Below, in pieces: positions 31,769-36,933 of a stretch of 36,933 nt of DNA. The notes under the pieces are model-generated. The model was not told the DNA's origin, made no database searches, and saw nothing but the letters and a program-made list of their open reading frames with translations. Location of the stretch: the NCBI GenBank assembly GCA_016219445.1, contig JACRNA010000030.1, positions 1 to 36,933 on the forward strand, given 5' to 3'. The position numbers and the translations under genes are program-made. The first letter of the stretch is position 1; each line of letters opens with the position of its first letter. The DNA is from Candidatus Amesbacteria bacterium (GTDB lineage Bacteria; Patescibacteriota; Microgenomatia; CAZETR01; Amesbacteraceae).

Positions 31769-33905
31769 AATGTCCGAGCTTGTAAATCTTTACTCCCCAA
31801 GGCATGGTCCAGAGGTCATCTATTTTTACCCAACCAAATCCCGCTATCTCCCACAGGGGATTGCCAACTGGCTTGCAATCGGGATCTTCACAAATGACAA
31901 ATAGTTGATCGGTATTTTGCTCACGCAAGGTTTTATATTGCGAATTTTTAATATCTAGGGCATATCGATAACTCTGGTCATAATTACCTTTGGATAAAAG
32001 GGCCAAATTAAAGGGCTTAGAATTTGATTTGTTTATAATAAAATCAGCAACTTCTTGGGTCCGTGACCACTGGTTGTTGGGTGTAAAGCGAAACGGGTTA
32101 TTTAAGATATTTATTATTAATAATATTGAAGTTAATAAAAATGCCAAATATTTATTTATCTTTGACAAGATGTATCCCAAAAGTAAAAATATAGCAGGAT
32201 AGAGAAAACCAAAATAATGATCATATATATGCTGTTTGTATAAGCCTAATCCCACTAATCCAAAAAGCAACCATAATGCGACTAACCAGAAATCTTTTGA
32301 TACTTTGGACTTTAGTACCCAACCAAGTCCTATAATCATCATAACCGAGGTTGTCAATGTATATAGATTATTTTTGGCAACCAACATGCTTGAAATTATC
32401 ATTTCCCAAATAGTCCAGAGATTGGGAATAGCTTTGTAGACTTTGAGATTGACTGTTGTCTGGCGGTCGGTAAAGAATAATTTGATACTTTTGAAATTCA
32501 TGAAATCATGACGAAGATCAAAAAACAATAATGGTGACATTAAAATTAGAAATGAGATCATGGGAATAAGTAAATTGCGTCTAGCGTCTAGGGGTCTTGG
32601 AGCCAATATTACAAACAAAGTCATTACCGGTATTAACAACAATCCAAGATAATGTGAATTTAGGACGAAAGCTAGGGAGATGGCAGAAATAACCAACCAA
32701 CGCCAGTAACCAAATTTCCAGATCTTCCAAGTTCCATACATGGCAAGAAGGGCAAAAAATGGCATGATATTGGGATTCCAAGATGAACGAGAATATATAA
32801 TTATAGTGGGGGATAGAGAATAGATAATAGAAATTAGAAGTGCGGAAGTCCTACCAAATAATTGTCTCCCCCACCACCACAATAAACCAACTGTTGCAAT
32901 ACCAACTATCCCGACAAAAACTGCTGGGCCAACTGGGCTGAGACGTGATAGTGATAGTGGAATAAGAAGTAAATAATAATATAGTGGGCCTAGATACATG
33001 TTTCCTACTGATGTTCCCGGACCCAAAAGAGTAAATTTCTTGCCTATTACCATGTCACGCACTACCATTGCATCCCGTCCCTCATCGCCCAAAAATGTCA
33101 TATATTGATCGATTTTGTACATACGCGTAAATCCCGCGACCAAGAGTATCAGTGTCATAAGTATGGCTTCCCAACGGAAAACCGCCAGTCCTCTCTCGAC
33201 CATTAATTCATTTTTTAGCTGCCACCAAAAAACTGCCAGTTCTTTCCATGCCTTGATCCACACCCTTAGATTTCCCCCAGTTGCTTCACCTGCCATTCTT
33301 GGTAAATGAGTAGTTGGTATTTCGACAATTTTCATTCCTCTGGCTCGCATACCAGCCAATAACTGAGTATCAATCATCGCACCGTCGGACGGAATATTAA
33401 CTTTTTTTAATACATCGCGCTTAAATATTTTAAATCCGCAATCAATATCTGATCCCAAATATCCAAACATGGCCCTAATTCCAGTGTTCCACAGCCAACG
33501 GACAAATTTTCTATGCATAGGATCATTGTCATTTACTCTGATGCCAGAAATAAGATCTGCTTGTTCGTTAATCATAACTTCTAACATTTTTGGTAATTCA
33601 AAAATATCAAATTGGTTGTCACCAGGAATAAAGCAAATAAATTCATTTTTTGCTTTGGCAAAACCAGCCTTGAGTGACCCACCATATCCCCTATTTGGCC
33701 TGTTGTGAACAACTACCAATTTCTTGTATTTTTTTGCCAGTTGATGAGCCAGCTCTCCAGTTTTATCTTTGGATCCATCATCCACTACTATAATTTCATA
33801 GTCGTAGCTTGATTTCTGAAAGAAATTATTCAGAGTGGTAATACACTTGACTATGTTTCCTTCCTCGTTATACGCAGGTACGACAACCGAAAGACTCTGT
33901 TTCAT
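31758..33905 (-). CDS. Fusion: polyprenyl-phosphate sugar synthase (GT2) + GT-C glycosyltransferase
   Basis: 715 residues in one uninterrupted frame. Residues 1 to about 235 are a DPM1/ALG5-type GT2: VVVPAYNEEGNI, VDDGSKDKT (41-49), NRGYGGSLKAG, IPGDNQFD (93-100) and DIDCGFKIFKRDV. After a short linker (QLKNELMVERG) residues about 243-715 are a GT-C enzyme with FLGDEGRDAM (Asp274-Glu275), GPGTSVGNMYLGPLYYYLLL and IYSRSSWNPNIMPFF, plus a C-terminal soluble region. One polypeptide could thus make the lipid-phosphate sugar inside and spend it outside. First gene of the second leftward chain; it diverges from the PIG-V-like gene with a 14-base gap. A heptamer array is at 32812-32839. Confidence 0.87.
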   Translation of the reverse strand: MKQSLSVVVPAYNEEGNIVKCITTLNNFFQKSSYDYEIIVVDDGSKDKTGELAHQLAKKYKKLVVVHNRPNRGYGGSLKAGFAKAKNEFICFIPGDNQFDIFELPKMLEVMINEQADLISGIRVNDNDPMHRKFVRWLWNTGIRAMFGYLGSDIDCGFKIFKRDVLKKVNIPSDGAMIDTQLLAGMRARGMKIVEIPTTHLPRMAGEATGGNLRVWIKAWKELAVFWWQLKNELMVERGLAVFRWEAILMTLILLVAGFTRMYKIDQYMTFLGDEGRDAMVVRDMVIGKKFTLLGPGTSVGNMYLGPLYYYLLLIPLSLSRLSPVGPAVFVGIVGIATVGLLWWWGRQLFGRTSALLISIIYSLSPTIIIYSRSSWNPNIMPFFALLAMYGTWKIWKFGYWRWLVISAISLAFVLNSHYLGLLLIPVMTLFVILAPRPLDARRNLLIPMISFLILMSPLLFFDLRHDFMNFKSIKLFFTDRQTTVNLKVYKAIPNLWTIWEMIISSMLVAKNNLYTLTTSVMMIIGLGWVLKSKVSKDFWLVALWLLFGLVGLGLYKQHIYDHYFGFLYPAIFLLLGYILSKINKYLAFLLTSILLIINILNNPFRFTPNNQWSRTQEVADFIINKSNSKPFNLALLSKGNYDQSYRYALDIKNSQYKTLREQNTDQLFVICEDPDCKPVGNPLWEIAGFGWVKIDDLWTMPWGVKIYKLGHYEK
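32812..32839. repeat. Degenerate heptamer array, unit AATAGAN (4 copies)
   Basis: Units GATAGAG, AATAGAT, AATAGAA, ATTAGAA. It encodes LLISIIYSLSP in the GT-C half of the fusion gene. Confidence 0.65.
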
Positions 33906-33907
33906 GG

Positions 33908-33913
33908 TATGAT
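33908..33913 (+). promoter_or_regulatory. Extended -10 box for the PIG-V-like gene at 33920
   Basis: TGGTATGAT: TATGAT preceded by TG-x, an extended -10. The last base of the box is 7 bases before the ATG at 33920, so transcription would start at or next to the start codon (leaderless). No -35 was recognised. Confidence 0.4.
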
Positions 33914-33919
33914 TTTATC

Positions 33920-34981
33920 ATGAAGATTGATAAGAATTGGCTCATTATCATTCTGGTTACATTAATCTCAACCATAGTGGTCTGGTGGGTTGTAGGGTTA
34001 AAAACAATTTACCAAAACTTTGATGGTCCATATTACCTAGTAGTAGCCAAAAGCTGGTACGATAAAGCAACTATTGGAAAATATTTCTCGTTTAATCTCC
34101 CTCTTGAATATTATCCTGCCCACTTTCCGCTGTATCCCATTGCCACCAAGCTAATTTCCTGGTTGCCTCTTTTGAATCCCCTTAAATCAATGCTTTTGAT
34201 AAACTTAGGTGCTACTGCCGCCTCTGCGATTGTCTTTTTTGAAATACTAAAAAACAAGAAGGTTCCGCACGCCTTATTTATGGCTCTAGTATTTTTATTT
34301 ATTTGGCCCAGAATGTGGGCTGTCCGCAGTATTGGTAGCCCGGAAACTTTATTTATCCTCTGGATTCTCTTATCACTCAAATATTTTGAATTAAAGCGTT
34401 TTTGGATGGCTGGACTTTTTGGAGCGCTGGCAATTCTTACCAAAAGCCCTGGAATATTGCTGTTTCCAGTATATTTTCTTGCTTCAAAGTTTGACAAAAA
34501 AATCTGGCCAACACTCCTTATTCCCCTGGCTTTACTTTTACTATTTACATTCTTTAGGATTCAAACTGGGGACTTTTTGGCATATTTTAATTCTGGAGAT
34601 AATATACACCTTCAAGCATTGCCCTTTAAAATATTTGATAGTTCACAGCCTTGGGTTGGCTCTTTTTGGCTGGAGGACATTATTTGGATATATCTGATCG
34701 GTGGCTTGGGTGTCTATTACGCATTCCAAAAAGACCGGCTCTGGGGAATATTTGGCATGGTATTTTATAGTGTAATTTTGTTTGTCTCTCACCGCGATAT
34801 CGCCAGATACAGTCTACCGTTAATTCCTATTGTATTGTATGGGTTTTCCGATTTATTCAAGCGAAAAGAAGTCAGAATAGCCTTAATTTTATTAATAATC
34901 CCCCTGTACTTTTATACCCTAAACTTTTTAACCCACAATATTGTGGCTATTTCTGATTGGGCGCCTTTTCTTTCCAAATAA
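33920..34981 (+). CDS. PIG-V-like GT-C mannosyltransferase-family membrane protein
   Basis: 353 residues on the + strand. FDGPYYL (34-40, Asp35) and HFPLYP (68-73) form the PIG-V/GT76-type first loop, followed by SIGSPETLFILWILLSLKYFELKRFWMAGLFGALAILTKSPG and HRDIARYSLPLIP. The motif order matches the gene at 1045-2148. It probably uses a polyprenyl-phosphate sugar donor on the outer face; the neighbouring synthase at 34947 could supply it. Divergent from the fusion gene (14-base gap) and convergent with the synthase, with which its last 35 bases overlap. No terminator was seen at that junction. Confidence 0.78.
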   Translation: MKIDKNWLIIILVTLISTIVVWWVVGLKTIYQNFDGPYYLVVAKSWYDKATIGKYFSFNLPLEYYPAHFPLYPIATKLISWLPLLNPLKSMLLINLGATAASAIVFFEILKNKKVPHALFMALVFLFIWPRMWAVRSIGSPETLFILWILLSLKYFELKRFWMAGLFGALAILTKSPGILLFPVYFLASKFDKKIWPTLLIPLALLLLFTFFRIQTGDFLAYFNSGDNIHLQALPFKIFDSSQPWVGSFWLEDIIWIYLIGGLGVYYAFQKDRLWGIFGMVFYSVILFVSHRDIARYSLPLIPIVLYGFSDLFKRKEVRIALILLIIPLYFYTLNFLTHNIVAISDWAPFLSK

Positions 34982-36053
34982 CTTTGGTGTACATAAAATA
35001 ATTATAAGGCAGAACGATAAAGCCAATAATTATAGGCAAGGCTAGTTGGCGTGGAACATTTAGGTAGGTTACAACCACAAATCCTAGAACACTTTGAATG
35101 ATCAAACCGCCAGATGAAGTCAAATTAAACTGGAGAAATTTGAATAATAATTTACCTACGCCACTAATCTTCTCAGACCTAAAAGTCCATAGATTATTTA
35201 TAGTAAAATTGCTAATAATTGCCAGTTCCGTAGACACTAACCAAGCGAGCAATTCACCGCTTGATGAAAGTAGTTGCAAAAATATTGCATTTACCAAGTA
35301 ACCGATAAATCCAGTCACGCCAAACTTAACAATTCTCTGTTGCAACAGAAATATAACCCTTAATGTTTCAAACAATTCATTTTTGATAATTTTGGATTCA
35401 CCTGAAGTGCGGTTACCAAAAATAAATGGTATTTCTATAACTCGAGCCCCTTTCTGAACCATGTAATACAATAGATGTATTTTGTATGCGAAGCTTTTTG
35501 AGAGTAGTTTATCAAAATCAAACTGATCCATAAAACCCTTAACTCGAGACAATTTAAAACCTCCCGTTACATCATGTATATTTGGTAATATTAATAATAC
35601 TCGGGCAACCAGATTTCCAAGTACACTTAGAAGTTTGCGCTCCAGGCTCCATTCTTTGGGTATTGACCCTCCTTTAATATACCGGGATCCAAGAATGTAA
35701 TCATAACTTGTAGTATATTTAACAAGCTCTGATATGCTTTCGGGGGGATGTTGAAAATCTCCATCAAATTCCAGAAGCCAATCGGCACGCAATTCTTGCA
35801 TTGCGTAGGCCATACCCTTGGCATAGGCCTTGCCAAGACCTTCCTTCTTAGTTTCGACTATGACGTGTAACCAATCGTACTTTTTTTGATATTTTCGAAT
35901 TACATCTGCAGTTCCATCTGGACTATTTCCGTCTATATACAACAAATGCATTTTGTGTGGCTTTATATCCGAAAAAACCCTAGCCAAAGCCTCTATCATC
36001 CTGGGGGTATTGTCTTTTTCGTTGTAGGTGGGAATAATTACGACTATTTTCAT
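34947..36053 (-). CDS. Polyprenyl-phosphate mannose synthase-like GT2 with GtrA membrane domain
   Basis: 368 residues. The N-terminal GT2 domain (1 to about 235): VVIIPTYNEKDN, YIDGNSPDGT (39-48), EGLGKAYAKGM, EFDGDFQHPP (95-104, Asp97/Asp99), LGSRYIKGGSIP and DVTGGFKLSR. This is the signature set of dolichol-phosphate mannose synthase. The C-terminal GtrA domain (about 242-363) has four hydrophobic segments, starting FGVTGFIGYLVNAIFL and including SNFTINNLWTFR. GtrA domains anchor such synthases and may help flip the product. Predicted reaction: transfer of hexose from a GDP- or UDP-sugar to polyprenyl-phosphate. Starts 17 bases from the divergent trmD. Confidence 0.9.
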   Translation of the reverse strand: MKIVVIIPTYNEKDNTPRMIEALARVFSDIKPHKMHLLYIDGNSPDGTADVIRKYQKKYDWLHVIVETKKEGLGKAYAKGMAYAMQELRADWLLEFDGDFQHPPESISELVKYTTSYDYILGSRYIKGGSIPKEWSLERKLLSVLGNLVARVLLILPNIHDVTGGFKLSRVKGFMDQFDFDKLLSKSFAYKIHLLYYMVQKGARVIEIPFIFGNRTSGESKIIKNELFETLRVIFLLQQRIVKFGVTGFIGYLVNAIFLQLLSSSGELLAWLVSTELAIISNFTINNLWTFRSEKISGVGKLLFKFLQFNLTSSGGLIIQSVLGFVVVTYLNVPRQLALPIIIGFIVLPYNYFMYTKVIWKEKAPNQK

Positions 36054-36054
36054 A

Positions 36055-36060
36055 TATAAT
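36055..36060 (+). promoter_or_regulatory. Possible -10 box for trmD
   Basis: TATAAT on the + strand ends 10 bases before the trmD ATG at 36071, giving a leader of only a few bases. No convincing -35 was seen; it lies across the start of the divergent synthase gene. Confidence 0.4.
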
Positions 36061-36070
36061 TCATTTTATC

Positions 36071-36700
36071 ATGCAAATAGATATCCTCACTCTCTTTCCT
36101 CCAATGTTTACTGGGCCATTTGATTATTCTATTGTCCGGCGGGCAATTGATAAGAAGATATTAGATATTAGCTTAATAGATATTAGAGATTTCGCTACAG
36201 ATAAGTATAAGTCTGTAGACGATAAACCATATGGAGGTGGAGCCGGAATGATTATGAGAGTTGATATTATCGAAAGAGCATTGGCAGGAAGAACAGGTAA
36301 AATAATTTTGCTTGACGCTGGAGGAGAAAAGTTTACTCAAAAAAAGGCTGTCCAATTGTCAAAGGAGCAAAATTTAATAATTATTTGTGGCCACTATGAA
36401 GGAGTGGACCACCGGGTTCACGAACATCTGGCTGATGAAATAATTTCGGTCGGTGATTATGTTCTCTCTGGCGGTGAAATTCCAGCTATGATCCTAGTTG
36501 ATTCCATCACCCGTCTACTTCCTGGTGTTTTGGGAAATGAAGAATCGCTATCTGAAGAATCGCACAACGACGATTCTGTCGAATACCCTCAATACACTCG
36601 TCCCGAAGAATATAATGGCTGGAAAGTTCCTGAGGTTTTGTTGTCAGGTAATCATGCCAAGATCAAGAAGTGGCGAGAAGATCTTTCCAAGAATCGTTAA
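36071..36700 (+). CDS. trmD: tRNA (guanine-37-N1)-methyltransferase TrmD
   Basis: 209 residues, SPOUT-class methyltransferase that methylates N1 of G37 next to the anticodon with S-adenosylmethionine, preventing +1 frameshifts. MQIDILTLFPPMF, DDKPYGGGAGM (50-60), LLDAGGEKFTQ, ICGHYEGVDHRV (105-116), ISVGDYVLSGGEIPAM (125-140) and PGVLGNEESLSEES...EYPQYTRPEEYNGWKVPEVLLSGNHAKIKKWR are unmistakable TrmD blocks, including the trefoil-knot cofactor site. It is shorter than the usual 240-255 residues because the C-terminal extension is absent, as in other reduced genomes. The usual neighbours rpsP, rimM and rplS are not visible here. The last 38 bases are overlapped by a small antisense ORF. Confidence 0.97.
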   Translation: MQIDILTLFPPMFTGPFDYSIVRRAIDKKILDISLIDIRDFATDKYKSVDDKPYGGGAGMIMRVDIIERALAGRTGKIILLDAGGEKFTQKKAVQLSKEQNLIIICGHYEGVDHRVHEHLADEIISVGDYVLSGGEIPAMILVDSITRLLPGVLGNEESLSEESHNDDSVEYPQYTRPEEYNGWKVPEVLLSGNHAKIKKWREDLSKNR

Positions 36701-36821
36701 CCACAGTTCTGGTTTTTGAAGATGCTACCGTCTTCTCCATCTGATCCTTAATATAATCCTTATCACCTATTTTGAAATTTTCAGCTAATTTTATTAGGTA
36801 ATTAGTTAGATTCGTAACCAT
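36663..36821 (-). CDS. Candidate small protein (52 aa) antisense to the trmD 3' end
   Basis: An ATG-to-TGA ORF of 52 residues: MVTNLTNYLIKLAENFK, then IGDKDYIKDQMEKTV and ASSKTRTVVNDSWKDLLATS. The composition (many Lys, Asp, Asn and Leu; no Cys; amphipathic spacing) looks like a real soluble small protein and not a random antisense frame, and most of it lies outside trmD (36701-36821). It overlaps the last 38 bases of trmD tail-to-tail, in keeping with other convergent overlaps in this window (35 and 18 bases). No ribosome binding site was seen, and its start is 19 bases from the divergent gene at 36841. Family not recognised. Confidence 0.4.
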   Translation of the reverse strand: MVTNLTNYLIKLAENFKIGDKDYIKDQMEKTVASSKTRTVVNDSWKDLLATS

Positions 36822-36834
36822 CAGAGGGTATAAT
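36806..36834 (+). promoter_or_regulatory. Possible promoter for the gene starting at 36841
   Basis: A weak TTAGAT (36806-36811), a 17-base spacer and an exact TATAAT (36829-36834). The start point would fall on or just at the ATG at 36841, suggesting a leaderless mRNA. Confidence 0.45.
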
Positions 36835-36840
36835 TAGCCC

Positions 36841-36933
36841 ATGGTTATGATCAAAACATCGTCTCAAAAACGTCTGACATCTTTTTACCTCGGTAGAAAG
36901 TGTATTTTTTGTGGAAAAAGAAAGGTCTGTTTA
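36841..36933 (+). CDS. Unidentified gene, 5' end only (CxxC protein)
   Basis: An open frame from ATG 36841 (or ATG 36847) to the window edge, 31 residues: MVMIKTSSQKRLTSFYLGRK, then CIFCGKRKVCL. The C-x2-C followed by another cysteine suggests a zinc-binding ribbon, but too little is visible to name a family. A TATAAT box 6 bases upstream of the ATG supports it as a real gene start. Confidence 0.45.
   Translation, partial: MVMIKTSSQKRLTSFYLGRKCIFCGKRKVCL

Noticed and set aside
2960-32839. Tandem arrays as CRISPR repeats
   Set aside because: Units are 7-8 bases with no spacers and lie within open coding frames.
34111-34497. 128-codon - strand ORF
   Set aside because: Antisense to the PIG-V-like gene, which has clear loop motifs.

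Overview
The window reads as a compact, A+T-rich bacterial chromosome segment that uses TGA as a stop (many ATGA start/stop overlaps). It has almost no intergenic DNA. Long same-strand gene chains, few recognisable Shine-Dalgarno sequences, a short TrmD and an extreme density of membrane glycosyltransferases (GTs) suggest a Candidate Phyla Radiation (Patescibacteria) genome, probably Microgenomates-like. That placement is inference; no rRNA or phylogenetic marker other than trmD is present. No tRNA, rRNA, CRISPR array or recognisable transposase was seen.

Layout. (i) 1-15837 is one leftward gene chain: a flippase cut by the window edge, a PIG-V-like GT, a GT4, a GT2, five related GT-C (GT39/ArnT-type) membrane GTs, a PTPS-related membrane protein and a GT87-like GT. 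Two DUF3800 genes interrupt it, each with a convergent small-RNA gene at its 3' end. (ii) 15838-16698 is a lone rightward GT2 gene whose ATG directly abuts the ATG of the leftward chain. (iii) 16681-33905 is a second leftward chain of GT2, GT4 and GT-C genes, a second flippase, two ALG5-like GT2 genes and a GT2/GT-C fusion. (iv) 33920-36933 holds a rightward PIG-V-like GT, a leftward polyprenyl-phosphate sugar synthase with a GtrA domain, trmD, a candidate 52-residue ORF antisense to the trmD tail, and the start of an unidentified gene.

How it works together (inference from families): cytoplasmic GT2/GT4 enzymes build lipid-linked glycans and polyprenyl-phosphate sugars. The two MOP-family flippases export glycans. 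The GT-C enzymes add sugars outside the membrane from polyprenyl-phosphate donors. The likely product is a complex cell-surface glycan or glycoprotein coat. No nucleotide-sugar synthesis genes are in the window.

Most interesting signals. First, a twice-repeated module: a DUF3800 protein (RNase H-like fold, acidic DE...D...D residues) with a tail-to-tail small structured RNA that has its own near-consensus sigma70-type promoter and an intrinsic terminator touching the DUF3800 stop codon. The two RNAs share architecture and short sequence blocks. Second, at least 17 degenerate tandem arrays of 7- or 8-base units lie inside coding sequence, resembling the STRR repeats of cyanobacteria. Third, palindromes sit inside coding regions. 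Fourth, gene pairs with zero or near-zero divergent spacing have -10 boxes so close to the ATG that leaderless mRNAs are likely.
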